From positions 1 through 64,000 of the forward strand of contig JADGNA010000021.1 in the NCBI GenBank assembly GCA_015234465.1: a stretch of 64,000 nucleotides of DNA, read 5' to 3'. The DNA is from Salinibacterium sp. Lineage in GTDB: Bacteria > Actinomycetota > Actinomycetes > Actinomycetales > Microbacteriaceae. Position 1 is the stretch's first letter, and the number at the start of each line of letters is the position of its first letter. The position numbers and the translations under genes are program-made. The notes below the pieces were generated by a model. It was not told where the DNA came from, searched no databases, and saw only the letters and a list, made by a program, of their open reading frames with translations. Shown here one piece after another: positions 52,504 to 63,975 of this stretch.

Positions 52504-54009
52504 ATGGGTGTCATGGACAACGACACCCCTCCCTCACCCACTCCGCCCCGCGGCGGAACGGCGGCCGACTCGGGCTTCTTCCCGTGGCTGCGCAGCCTCG
52601 GCCTCACCCGTGAGCCGGGATGGCTGGGTGGTGTCGCCGCGGGCATCGCACTCCGGCTCGGCATCGATCCACTGATCGTGCGCGGCATCCTCGTCGTGAT
52701 CGGCATCCTGGGCGCGCCCGTGCTGTTCCTCTATGCCGCCGCCTGGCTGCTCCTGCCCGACACGACGGGTCGCATCCACCTGCAGGAGCTCTTCCGCGGC
52801 ACCTTCGATCGTGCCCTCGCGGGCATCGCGGTCCTGTTGCTGCTCGCAATGCTGCCGGTGGGCGGCGGCACCGGCTGGTGGTTCACGGGTGGCTGGTGGG
52901 ACGGCGACTGGTGGGGCGGCGGCTGGGGCGGCCCCGGCCTCGGCGCCATCATCTGGACCGTGATCCTGATGGGCGCGGTCGTCTGGTTCGTCGTCTGGCT
53001 CGCCAATCGCCAGGGCACCACGCCCCCGGCAACGCCCACGCCGCCCGCCGATGGAACTGCGCCGACCGCAACGACGGATGCACCAGCAACGACGGATGCA
53101 CCGGCCATGACCACGACGGATGCCCTTGCCTCCGCGACCGCAGCGACCCTCCCGCTCGTCTCCGAGCCGACCGCCCCGCCGGCACCCCCGGCAACCGCGG
53201 GCGATGCGGAACTCGCCGCCTGGCGCGAGGGACAGGCCGAATGGAAGCGCGAGCACGACAACTGGCGCGCCCAGCAGTCCGCCTCGGAGAAGGCCGCCCG
53301 CGAGCAGCGCCAGGCGGAGGCGCGTCGCCAGCGCCAGGAGGAGGCCGCGGAACGTGCCCGCATCGCTCGCGAGAAGGAGCTCCGCACGCGCCCCAACACG
53401 GCCTTCACCCTCGTCGCGGTCGGGCTCTCCTTCGTGGCCGGCGCCGCGACCGCGCTCGTCCTGAGCGATAGCGACCTGTCGTTCGCGACGCTCGCCGCGG
53501 CATCCCTCGCCGTGACGCTCGCCGTGCTGGGTCTCGCGATCATCGTCAACGGCATCCGCGGGCGTCGCAGCGGCGGCTCGAGCGGTGTGGCGATCCTCGT
53601 CATCATCGCCCTGCTCTTCACGGGCGTGCTCGGATGGTTCCCGCGCCCGCTCATCTCCGACGGCACAACCCACTGGGAGCCGAGCGCGAGTGACCGCAGC
53701 GACTCCCGCATGGTCATCCGCGGCGACATGGTCGTCGACCTGGAGGACTACTTCGCCTCCGGCAACGCGCGCATCGGCACGGTCGACCTCTTCGTCGTCA
53801 ACGGCGACGTCGAGGTCATCATGCCGGGCGAGGCCGACGGCCGGGTGGAGGTCGACACCATCAGCGGGAGCATCGAGGTCGATGGCGACATCGTCGACTC
53901 GGGCGGTTTCGCTTCCTCAGTCGCCAGATACGACTCGCCGAACGACAGGCGCGTCATCGTCGACGTCTTCGTCATCGCGGGCGACGTGACGGTACGGCGG
54001 GCCGACTGA
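52504..54009 (+). CDS. PspC-domain membrane protein with LiaF-like C-terminus
   Basis: 501 aa from ATG 52504 (ATG 52513 is equally possible). An N-terminal PspC domain (WLGGVAAGIALRLGIDPLIV) with its membrane helix is followed by a Gly/Trp-rich loop (GGWWDGDWWGGGWGG), a helix, a low-complexity Thr/Ala/Pro linker and a charged coiled-coil (residues about 255-300). Two to three further helices come next. Last is a beta-repeat tail (GTVDLFVVNGDVEVIMPGEA) as in LiaF/DUF4097 proteins. It probably reports envelope state to the divergent kinase. Confidence 0.85.
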   Translation: MGVMDNDTPPSPTPPRGGTAADSGFFPWLRSLGLTREPGWLGGVAAGIALRLGIDPLIVRGILVVIGILGAPVLFLYAAAWLLLPDTTGRIHLQELFRGTFDRALAGIAVLLLLAMLPVGGGTGWWFTGGWWDGDWWGGGWGGPGLGAIIWTVILMGAVVWFVVWLANRQGTTPPATPTPPADGTAPTATTDAPATTDAPAMTTTDALASATAATLPLVSEPTAPPAPPATAGDAELAAWREGQAEWKREHDNWRAQQSASEKAAREQRQAEARRQRQEEAAERARIAREKELRTRPNTAFTLVAVGLSFVAGAATALVLSDSDLSFATLAAASLAVTLAVLGLAIIVNGIRGRRSGGSSGVAILVIIALLFTGVLGWFPRPLISDGTTHWEPSASDRSDSRMVIRGDMVVDLEDYFASGNARIGTVDLFVVNGDVEVIMPGEADGRVEVDTISGSIEVDGDIVDSGGFASSVARYDSPNDRRVIVDVFVIAGDVTVRRAD

Positions 54010-54308
54010 TGGCCGCGACAGACAAGCACGACGACGTTCCCCAGGAGGACCGGATGCACGCAACGAACGACACCGAACAGCTTCACAGCGACAGCCCCGC
54101 GACCGAGGACGCCGAGCGCAGGGCGCTCAGCGGCCCCATCGTATGGGGGACCATCCTCGTGATCATCGCCGCGCTCTACGCCGTGCAGGTCGCGGTCGAC
54201 CTGGGCGCGATCGGCGGGATCGACATCTCACCCGCGTGGATCGTGCTCGGCGTCGGCGGGCTCCTCGTCGTGGGCGGCCTGGCCGCCGCACTCACGCGCC
54301 GCCGCTGA
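54009..54308 (+). CDS. small two-helix membrane protein
   Basis: 99 aa. A hydrophilic, acidic N-terminus (residues 1-40) is followed by two membrane helices (GTILVIIAALYAVQVAV and WIVLGVGGLLVVGGLAAAL) and an RRR end. The ATG overlaps the PspC gene stop (TGATG), so it is translationally coupled and probably works with it. No family recognised. Confidence 0.75.
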   Translation: MAATDKHDDVPQEDRMHATNDTEQLHSDSPATEDAERRALSGPIVWGTILVIIAALYAVQVAVDLGAIGGIDISPAWIVLGVGGLLVVGGLAAALTRRR

Positions 54309-54321
54309 GGCCCGAGGGGGG

Positions 54322-55950
<1,629 letters not shown>

Positions 55951-56070
55951 TTACCCAACACCGATCGCTACCCGAGTAACACCGGCGACACAATCGGCCA
56001 GTAACGTCAGCGACGACGGTACGTGCGGGGGGATTGACCCGATCCCTGAGTGCACTGCCTTGGAGGTTCC

Positions 56071-57387
56071 ATGAGCAACACCAGCAGGCTTCGACAGCGC
56101 CGCTCCCGATGGCACGCCGTCACGTTCGTCGCGATGGTCGGTGCATTCCTGATGCTCGGCTCCCCCGCCATGGCCGATGAGGTCGGCGAGGATGAGCCAT
56201 TCAAGATCAGTGGCAACGTCAAGCTCGACGGCCAACCGCTCGAAGACGTTCGCCTCACGGTCACCGGCAACGGCGTCGACCTCGAGGTCGAGACGGATGC
56301 TGAGGGGCAGTGGCGCGCGGGCGTGCCCGAGCGCGACGCCTACACGGTCACGCTCGACGAGGAGACCCTCCCCGAGGGCATCGCGGTCGTCGACGAGACG
56401 GGCGAGGACGAGACCCCCAATGAGAAGGAGGTCGAGATCGGGCCCGGCGGCCGCGTCACGATGAACTTCTTCATCGGCGAGGGCGAGCGCAACACCGTCA
56501 GCTTCGTCGACCAGCTCGTCTCGCGCTCGATCGACGGCGTCAACTTCGGCCTCATGCTCGGCCTCGCCGCCGTCGGCATCTCCCTGGTCTTCGGCACGAC
56601 CGGGCTCTCCAACTTCGCCCACGCCGAGATGGTGACCTTCGGCGCGGTGATCGCACTCCTCCTAGGGGTGACGATGTCGCTGCCGATGTGGATCGCCATC
56701 CCGCTCACGGTCGTCGTGAGTGCGGCCTTCGGCTGGGCGCTTGATGCGGGCCTCTGGAAACCCTTGCGAAGACGCGGGCTCGGCATCGTGCAGCTCATGA
56801 TCGTGAGCATCGGCCTCTCCCTCGCGCTGCGGTACGTGTTCCAGTTCTTCATCGGCGGCGGCACCCTGCAACTGCCAGGCTCCAACGCGGCACAGATCCA
56901 GCTCTTCGGCAACGTGCAGTTGTCGTGGATCGACCTCGCGAGCATGGGCATCAGCATCCTCGTCATCATCGGCTTCGCCGCGTGGCTCATGCTCAGCAAG
57001 ATCGGCAAGGCCACACGCGCCGTCTCCGACAACGCCTCGCTCGCCGCGGCATCCGGAATCGATGTCGACCGCGTCGTGCGCATCGTCTGGATCGTCGCTG
57101 CCGCAATGGCCGGCCTCTCCGGCGTGCTCTACGCCTACTTCCGTCCCGGCATCAAGTGGGACATGGGTGCCCAGATCCTGCTGCTCGTCTTCGCCGCCGT
57201 CACGCTCGGTGGCCTCGGCACCGCCTTCGGCGCCCTCATCGGCGCGATCATCGTGGGCGTCATGGTCGAGATCTCGGGGCTGTGGATTCCCTCGGACCTC
57301 AAGTACGTGGGCGCGCTCGGAATTCTGATCCTGGTGCTGCTCTTCCGACCACAGGGCATCCTCGGTCGCAGAGAGAGAATAGGTTAA
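56071..57387 (+). CDS. livH: branched-chain amino acid ABC permease LivH with exported N-terminal domain
   Basis: 438 aa from ATG 56071, which has TGGAGG directly upstream. It has a signal peptide (to about residue 32, LMLGSPAMADE), then a carboxypeptidase-regulatory-like beta sandwich (residues about 38-125; GNVKLDGQPLEDVRLTVTG and VDLEVETDAEGQWRAGVP), then a standard LivH permease of about eight helices with FGTTGLSNFAHAEMVTFGA and FRPQGILGRRERIG. Usual LivH is about 290-310 aa, so some 130 residues are extra. UrtB urea permeases also have N-terminal exported extensions. First gene of livH-livM-livG-livF. Confidence 0.92.
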   Translation: MSNTSRLRQRRSRWHAVTFVAMVGAFLMLGSPAMADEVGEDEPFKISGNVKLDGQPLEDVRLTVTGNGVDLEVETDAEGQWRAGVPERDAYTVTLDEETLPEGIAVVDETGEDETPNEKEVEIGPGGRVTMNFFIGEGERNTVSFVDQLVSRSIDGVNFGLMLGLAAVGISLVFGTTGLSNFAHAEMVTFGAVIALLLGVTMSLPMWIAIPLTVVVSAAFGWALDAGLWKPLRRRGLGIVQLMIVSIGLSLALRYVFQFFIGGGTLQLPGSNAAQIQLFGNVQLSWIDLASMGISILVIIGFAAWLMLSKIGKATRAVSDNASLAAASGIDVDRVVRIVWIVAAAMAGLSGVLYAYFRPGIKWDMGAQILLLVFAAVTLGGLGTAFGALIGAIIVGVMVEISGLWIPSDLKYVGALGILILVLLFRPQGILGRRERIG

Positions 57388-57397
57388 GGGGCCCCTC

Positions 57398-58378
57398 ATG
57401 GACTGGCTGACTATCTTCGGCAACACTGCCTCCTCGCTCATCTCCCCAGCGACCCTCGGCTACGCCCTCGCGGCGATCGGCCTCGCCGTGCACTTCGGCT
57501 TCGCCGGACTGCTCAACATGGGTATCGCCGCCTACATGGCCATCGGCGCCTACGGCTATGCCATCTCGATCCTGACCTTCGGACTGCCCTGGTGGGCCGG
57601 CGTGCTCATCGCCATGGCCTGCTCCGTCTTGTTCTCGCTCGTGCTGGGCATCCCGACGCTGCGTCTACGCGGTGACTATCTCGCAATCGTGACGATCGCC
57701 GCCGCAGAGATCGTGCGACTGCTCTTCCTGTCGACGACCTTCGACGAGTACACGGGCTCCGCGGATGGCCTCAGCGGCTACCACGCGAGCTTCCGTGAGT
57801 CGAACCCGCTGCCCGAGGGCACCTACGGCTTCGGCCCGTGGGAGTACACCGCGAATGGCTGGTGGGTGCGCATCGTCGGCATCCTGCTCGTCGCCCTCGC
57901 GCTGCTCATCGTGTGGGCCATCATGCGCAGCCCGTGGGGCCGCGTGCTCCGCGGCATCCGCGAAGACGAGGATGCCGTGCGCTCGCTCGGCAAGAACGTC
58001 TTCTCCTACAAGATGCAGGCGCTCATTCTCGGTGGTGTCTTCGGCTCCCTCGGCGGCATCGTCTACGCGCTGCCGTCCTCGGTCAACCCAGGCGTCTACG
58101 TGACCTCGCTCACATTCTTCGTCTGGACGGCGCTCCTCCTGGGTGGTGCCGCGACCATCTTCGGTCCCGTGCTCGGCGCGGTGCTCTACTGGGTCGTGCA
58201 GACACTCCTCAGCAATATCCTGCCCGCGCTCGTGACGGCGGGCATCCTGCCCTTCATGTCGACGAGCCAGGCCCAGACGCTTCGATTCATCCTCGTCGGT
58301 GTCGCCCTGATGCTCCTCGTCATCTTCAGACCGCAGGGCATCCTCGGAAACAAGAAGGAGCTGACCTTTGTCAAGTGA
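57398..58378 (+). CDS. livM: branched-chain amino acid ABC permease LivM
   Basis: 326 aa, about nine membrane helices. GFAGLLNMGIAAYMAIGAYG, LRLRGDYLAIVTIAAAEIVR and GRVLRGIREDEDAVRSLGKN are LivM signatures. It pairs with LivH. It ends in FRPQGILGNKKEL and overlaps the start of livG by 11 bases. Confidence 0.93.
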   Translation: MDWLTIFGNTASSLISPATLGYALAAIGLAVHFGFAGLLNMGIAAYMAIGAYGYAISILTFGLPWWAGVLIAMACSVLFSLVLGIPTLRLRGDYLAIVTIAAAEIVRLLFLSTTFDEYTGSADGLSGYHASFRESNPLPEGTYGFGPWEYTANGWWVRIVGILLVALALLIVWAIMRSPWGRVLRGIREDEDAVRSLGKNVFSYKMQALILGGVFGSLGGIVYALPSSVNPGVYVTSLTFFVWTALLLGGAATIFGPVLGAVLYWVVQTLLSNILPALVTAGILPFMSTSQAQTLRFILVGVALMLLVIFRPQGILGNKKELTFVK

Positions 58379-59362
58379 CGCAGCAACGCCAGCAGCGACA
58401 TCCGCTCCCGTGCCCCGACAGAAGTCGACCGGCCTGCACAAGGGCGACATCCGTCCCGGCGTCGAGAAGGTCGACCCCATCGTTATCGCCGACGGGGTCA
58501 CGCGCACCTTCGGCGGGCTCACGGCCGTCGACGTGGACCACCTCGAGATCCCGCGCAACGCCATCACGGCCCTCATTGGCCCGAACGGTGCCGGCAAGAC
58601 GACCCTCTTCAACCTCCTGACTGGCTTCGACAAGCCCGACAAGGGCTCGTGGACCTTCGAGGGCAGGTCGCTCTCGGGTATCCCCGCCTTCAAGGTCTCG
58701 CAGCGTGGGCAGGTGCGCACCTTCCAGCTGACCAAGTCGCTCGGCCTGCTCACGGTGCTCGAGAACATGAAGCTCGGCGCCAAGCACCAGCGCGGTGAGA
58801 GCTTCTGGGCCGGCCTCTTCCCCTTCCTCTGGCGCAAGCAGGAGGAGGAGTTCGAGGCCAAGGCACTTGAGTTGCTCGCCCGCTTCAAGCTCGACACGAA
58901 GAAGGACGACTTCGCGGCGAGCCTCTCGGGCGGCCAGCGCAAGCTCCTCGAGATGGCCCGGGCACTCATGAGCGACCCGACCCTCGTCATGCTCGACGAG
59001 CCGATGGCCGGCGTGAACCCCGCGCTGACGCAATCGCTCCTCGAGCACATCCTCGACCTCAAGGACCAGGGCATGACGGTGCTCTTCGTCGAGCACGACA
59101 TGCACATGGTGCGGCACATCGCCGACTGGGTCGTCGTGATGGCGGAGGGCAAGGTCGTCGCCGAGGGCCCGCCGGACTCGGTCATGAAGGACCCCGCCGT
59201 GATCGACGCCTACCTTGGCGCGCACCAGGACGTCGACCTCGGTGTCGTCACGGGACGCATCGCTGGCGAGGTGCCGTCAGAGGCTGCCGAGGCCCTTGCC
59301 GCCGATATCGAGCAGGAACAGGCAGCGGATGCCGCGGCCTTCGAGAACCGAAAGGCCGGCGA

Positions 59363-59366
<4 letters not shown>
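58368..59366 (+). CDS. livG: branched-chain amino acid ABC ATPase LivG
   Basis: 332 aa. A non-conserved N-terminus of about 40 residues is followed by the ATPase: Walker A GPNGAGKTTLFN, RTFQLTKSLGLLTVLENM, signature LSGGQRKLLEMARAL, Walker B LVMLDEPMAGVNP, and a long Ala/Glu-rich tail beyond residue 290. The TTG start at 58368 is supported by AAGGAG seven bases upstream. It overlaps livM and livF. Confidence 0.92.
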
Positions 59367-60133
<767 letters not shown>

Positions 60134-60138
60134 AAGCC

Positions 60139-60184
60139 CAACAAAGGGGCTCGGCATCCACGCGGATGCCGAGCCCCTTTGTTG
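60139..60184 (+). terminator. terminator of the livHMGF operon
   Basis: CAACAAAGGGGCTCGGCATCC (60139-60159) and its exact reverse complement (60164-60184) form a 21-base stem with an ACGC loop, ending in CCCCTTTGTTG. It is clearly a terminator for the plus strand and may also work backwards. Confidence 0.9.
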
Positions 60185-60201
60185 TGGATTGAGGGACGCG
60201 A

Positions 60202-60233
60202 AGGGGCCCGGATGCCGTGGCATCCGGGCCCCT
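60202..60233 (-). terminator. terminator of livK
   Basis: AGGGGCCCGGATGCC and GGCATCCGGGCCCCT form a perfect 15-base stem with a two-base loop, 16 bases after the livK stop. Its core GGATGCC/GGCATCC is the same word as in the adjacent liv operon terminator. Confidence 0.8.
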
Positions 60234-60249
60234 CCCTCAGTCGTTCGGC

Positions 60250-61518
60250 TTAGTACGCGGAGTACGTGTTGTCCGGGCCGAAGATGTAGGTGCCGATCAC
60301 GGCCTCGGTCGGGTCGCCGACCTCGTCGAAGGTGATCGGGCCGGAGATGCCGTCGTAGTCGGCGACGTCTCCGTTGTTGATGATCTCGGCGCAGTCGGCG
60401 AAGGTCGTGCACTTCTCGCCGTCACCCGAACCACCCGAGACTTCCTGCAGTGCAGCGGCGATGTCCGCGGCATCCGTCGACTGGGCCTTGAGGGCGGCCA
60501 GTGCGAGCAGCATGACGGCGTCGTACGACTCCGCACCGTAGGTGAACTCGGTGAGCTCAGGCTCGCCCTGTCCGACCCAGAACTCGTTGAGTTCCTCGGT
60601 GAACGCCGCAAGGTCATCGACGTTGGTGCCGGGGAAGGTGCCCTTGGCGCCCTCGATCGGCGGAACGTCGTCACCGAAGTTGGCAAGGTTGCCATCGACG
60701 AAGTAGAGGTTCTCGGCGGGGAACGACGAGACGATGTCCGGAAGCATCGTCTTGACCTCCTCGAACGTGATCAGGGCGATCGCGTCGGGAGCGGCAGCGA
60801 GGACCTCGCTGATCTGGGCGCTGAAGCTCGTGTCACCCGTGTTGTACGACGACGTGGCGACAACCTCGCCACCGGCGGCCTCGAAGGCCTCCGTGACGTA
60901 CTTCTGCAGGCCGGTGCCGTAGGAGTCGTTCAGCACGATCATGCCGAGCGTCTGGTGGCCGTCTTCTGCGATGAGGTTGCCGAGCACCTCGCCCTGCAGC
61001 ACGTCGGACGGTGCCGTGCGGAAGTAGAGGTCGTTGTCGTCGTAGGTCGTGAACGCGTCGGACGTGTTGGCCGGCGAGAACAGGATCGTGTCGGCAGCGA
61101 TGACCTGGTCGATGAACTGCAGCGAGACACCGGACGACGCCGCACCGATGATGGCGGAGACGCCCTCACCGAGCACGCGGGGAACCTCAGTCTCGTAGGC
61201 CTTGTTGTCGGTGTCACCCGAGTCACCGCGCACGTGCTCGACCGTGATGCCCAGGTCGGCCTCGTTGATCTGGGAGATCGCGTAGTCGACACCCGCGAAC
61301 TCGGGCGGGCCGAGGAAGGCGAGGTTGCCGGTTGCCGGCAGCAGCGAACCGATCTTGAGCGTCAGGTCCTCCCCCGTGTTGCCACCATTGCCGCCATTGC
61401 CACCGTCGTCCGCCGCGCAGCCGCTCAGCACGAGTGCGACGGCTCCGAGACCTGCGACACCTGCGTAAAGGGCCTTGCGCCCGCGCGATCCGGCATTGGC
61501 CTTCGCGAATACGCTCAT
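60250..61518 (-). CDS. livK: branched-chain amino acid-binding lipoprotein LivK
   Basis: 422 aa from ATG 61518 with AGGAG upstream; the ORF-track frame reads too far. The lipoprotein signal ends at LVLSGCAAD. The leucine-binding fold starts at LKIGSLLPATGNLAFLGPPE and ends with DYDGISGPITFDEVGDPT. It converges with the livHMGF operon and should be its binding protein. The real ligand could be another amino acid or amide. The leader contains a terminator-like hairpin. Confidence 0.9.
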   Translation of the reverse strand: MSVFAKANAGSRGRKALYAGVAGLGAVALVLSGCAADDGGNGGNGGNTGEDLTLKIGSLLPATGNLAFLGPPEFAGVDYAISQINEADLGITVEHVRGDSGDTDNKAYETEVPRVLGEGVSAIIGAASSGVSLQFIDQVIAADTILFSPANTSDAFTTYDDNDLYFRTAPSDVLQGEVLGNLIAEDGHQTLGMIVLNDSYGTGLQKYVTEAFEAAGGEVVATSSYNTGDTSFSAQISEVLAAAPDAIALITFEEVKTMLPDIVSSFPAENLYFVDGNLANFGDDVPPIEGAKGTFPGTNVDDLAAFTEELNEFWVGQGEPELTEFTYGAESYDAVMLLALAALKAQSTDAADIAAALQEVSGGSGDGEKCTTFADCAEIINNGDVADYDGISGPITFDEVGDPTEAVIGTYIFGPDNTYSAY

Positions 61519-61544
61519 GTTGCTCCTTGCGTTCATGAAATGTG

Positions 61545-61571
61545 ATAAAAACCACGGCAGGACACTGCCGT
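61545..61571 (-). terminator. terminator-like hairpin in the gap upstream of livK
   Basis: ACGGCAG (61554-61560) and CTGCCGT (61565-61571) form a seven-base stem around a GACA loop, followed on the minus strand by GGTTTTTATC. It ends only about 27 bases before the livK ATG, leaving no space for a promoter in between. It either ends the upstream binding-protein transcript or acts as an attenuator for livK. Confidence 0.65.
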
Positions 61572-61648
61572 CTTGCAACGGTATTGCCCGGCACGCCCGC
61601 GCACAATACCTCCGTGTTACGGGGCGGTAACATGCGCGACGGCCCTGT

Positions 61649-62899
61649 CTACTCGACGAGTACGTCTCCCCCGGGCACCGCCCGGTTGTCGGCACCGTAG
61701 GTGAACACGCGGAACACGGCGACCGTCGGGTCGCCCGAATTGTCGAGCGCAAGCGGACCCGAGACGCCGTCGTAGTCGATGTCGGGGCGACTCTCGAGCA
61801 CATCGAGGCACTCCCCGAAGCTCATGCACTTGATGCCCGCGCCAGACACGTCGATGGCCGAGTAGGCGAGCGATGGGCCGCCGTCATCCTCCGCCACGAT
61901 CGCGGCGAGCGCCGCGATCACGGTCGCGTCGTAGGCTTCGGCGGCATAGCGCACATCGTTGATACCCGGGTCCATCGACTTGATCCTGGCCGCGAACTCC
62001 TCAGAGGGCTCCCGCCCGTCGAGCACCCCGCGCACGCCTTCGAGCGCGCCAGCCGGGAGCGCCTGCGAGTAGTCCGCGAGGCCGGCAGCGGTCACCCAGA
62101 GGGAGGTGGCGGGGACTCCCGATGTCACAAGGCCGTCGAGCAGCGCGGCAGTCGGCACCTCGGGCGCGAAGGGGCTCGACAGCACGATGGCGTCCACGCC
62201 CGAGTCGGCGATCTGGGCAGCGAGGGCCGCGGCATCCGTGTCGGCGGCGAAGGTCTCGGCGAGGGTGACGGCGCCATCCCCCATCGCCTCGGAGAGCACG
62301 GATGTCACGGCCGCCGATTCGGCGTCGTCGAAGGTCACGGTGGCGACCGTCTCGGCGTCGTCATCGGCGAGCAGCTGGGCGAGGGCGCGACCCTGCAGGC
62401 TCACGGGCGGCGAGGTGCGCAGCAGGAGTCCGGAGTCATCGAGGTCGGAGAGGGCGGATGCCGTCGCGGACGGCGAGATGACAGCGATACCGTCGGCGAC
62501 GGCGAGCGGGAGGAGTCGCTCGGCGAGCACGGATGAGGAGGGCCCGACGATCACGTCGACGCCGTGCTCGACGAGCTGGGCATAGGAGGCCTCGAGCGTC
62601 TCAGTCGAGGCGTCGCCCGAATTGCGGTGGAACACCTCGACGGGGGCACCGAGCACGCCGCCGGCCTCGTTGATCTCACGCACCGCAAGCTCGACGCCCG
62701 CGACCTGCGCCGGCGAGAGGAAGGCCGTCTCCCCCGAGGTCGGCAACAGCGTGCCGATGCGCAGGACTCCGTCCCCGGATGCGGCGGGAGCGCTGGGGCG
62801 CGGTGAGGCGGAAGGAGTGACCTCCACCTCGGCTGTGCAGCCCGACAGCACAAGCGCTGCAGCGATCGCGACGGCAGTGACGGGGGCACGGCGCACCAT
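61649..62899 (-). CDS. second LivK-like amino acid-binding lipoprotein
   Basis: 416 aa with a lipoprotein signal (LVLSGCTAE) and a Ser/Pro-rich linker before the fold starts (LRIGTLLPTSGETAFLSPAQ). It shares the C-terminal layout of LivK (CMSFGECLDVL, then DYDGVSGPLALDNSGDPT), so the two are paralogues. GAGGAA lies just before ATG 62899. It is an extra binding protein for the same importer or a signalling variant; the ligand is unknown. Confidence 0.86.
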   Translation of the reverse strand: MVRRAPVTAVAIAAALVLSGCTAEVEVTPSASPRPSAPAASGDGVLRIGTLLPTSGETAFLSPAQVAGVELAVREINEAGGVLGAPVEVFHRNSGDASTETLEASYAQLVEHGVDVIVGPSSSVLAERLLPLAVADGIAVISPSATASALSDLDDSGLLLRTSPPVSLQGRALAQLLADDDAETVATVTFDDAESAAVTSVLSEAMGDGAVTLAETFAADTDAAALAAQIADSGVDAIVLSSPFAPEVPTAALLDGLVTSGVPATSLWVTAAGLADYSQALPAGALEGVRGVLDGREPSEEFAARIKSMDPGINDVRYAAEAYDATVIAALAAIVAEDDGGPSLAYSAIDVSGAGIKCMSFGECLDVLESRPDIDYDGVSGPLALDNSGDPTVAVFRVFTYGADNRAVPGGDVLVE

Positions 62900-62959
62900 G
62901 GCGTTCCTCTCATTCGGGGAGGCGCCGACGGGCGACGCCTCAGGAACCCTACCGAGAGA

Positions 62960-63901
62960 TCAGAGCGGTTCCGGCAAGGCGCGGCGCGACATCCGCCCCT
63001 CGACGAGCATGTCGATCGTGAGCACGACGAGTGCGACCCAGACGAGCCCGAAGCCCACCCAGCGCTCCGGCGGCATGGCCTCATGCAGCACGAAGGCGCC
63101 GAGGATGAACTGCAGGATGGGCGCGAGGTACTGCACGAGGCCGATGGTCACGAGCGGCAGGCGGCGGGCGCCCGCGGCGAACAGCAGCAGGGGCACGGCG
63201 GTCGCCACGCCGGACATGAGGAAGAGCGCGAGGTGCACGGGCCCGTTCGCCCCGGCCGCGATGCCCGGGCCCGACGCGAGGACAAGGAGCACGACGACCG
63301 CGGGGACCGTCAGCCACATCGTCTCGACCGTGAGCCCCGAGACGGCACCCACCCGCGGGCCCGCCTGCTTCTTGATGAGGCCGTAGAGGCCGAAGCTGCC
63401 GGCCAGCGCGAGTGAGATCCAGGGGATCTCGCCGAGACCGATCGCCAGCACGATGATCGCGACGGCGCCGAAGCCCATTGCGAGCCACTGGAGCGGCCGC
63501 AGGGATTCGCGCAGCACCACGACACCAAGCAGCACCGTGAAGAGCGGGTTGATGAAGTACCCGAGGGATGACGCAAGCACCTGGCCGTTGAGCGCCGCGA
63601 AGACGAAGACGAGCCAGTTGACCGAGATCAGGGCCGCGGCGACCCCCATGATGAGCGCGAGCCTGGGCGACCTCAGAACATCGGCGACCGAACGCCAGCC
63701 GCGCGTGATCGTGAGGAGGAGGGCGCAGAAGGCGAGCGACAGGATGACGCGTCCCGCGACGACCTCGAAGGGACCCGAGGGCGCCAGGAGCAGGAAGTAG
63801 CCGGGGAGGAAGCCCCAGAGGCCGTAGGCACCGACCGCGTAGAGGAGACCGGCCCGCCGGTGCATCCGCACGTCTTCGAGTACGGGTGCTGGGCGGCTCA
63901 T
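62960..63901 (-). CDS. rarD: RarD-family EamA transporter
   Basis: 313 aa with ten membrane helices. LLYAVGAYGLWGFLPGYFLL, LGYFINPLFTVLLGVVVLRE and LQYLAPILQFILGAFVLHE are RarD signatures. It belongs to the DMT superfamily; the name comes from chloramphenicol sensitivity, but the substrate is not established. ATG 63901, with an internal Met at residue 13 as an alternative start. Confidence 0.9.
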   Translation of the reverse strand: MSRPAPVLEDVRMHRRAGLLYAVGAYGLWGFLPGYFLLLAPSGPFEVVAGRVILSLAFCALLLTITRGWRSVADVLRSPRLALIMGVAAALISVNWLVFVFAALNGQVLASSLGYFINPLFTVLLGVVVLRESLRPLQWLAMGFGAVAIIVLAIGLGEIPWISLALAGSFGLYGLIKKQAGPRVGAVSGLTVETMWLTVPAVVVLLVLASGPGIAAGANGPVHLALFLMSGVATAVPLLLFAAGARRLPLVTIGLVQYLAPILQFILGAFVLHEAMPPERWVGFGLVWVALVVLTIDMLVEGRMSRRALPEPL

Positions 63902-63930
63902 TCGAGAATGCTACAACCGAGAAACGAAAA

Positions 63931-63956
63931 GCCCGCCCTGCCGGAGCAGGACGGGC
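63931..63956 (-). terminator. terminator of the gene at the right window edge
   Basis: GCCCGCCCTGC and GCAGGACGGGC form an 11-pair stem with one mismatch around CGGA, followed on the minus strand by TTTTCGTTTC. It lies 19 bases after the stop of the truncated gene at 63976. Confidence 0.82.
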
Positions 63957-63975
63957 CTTCGAGAAATGGATGCGA

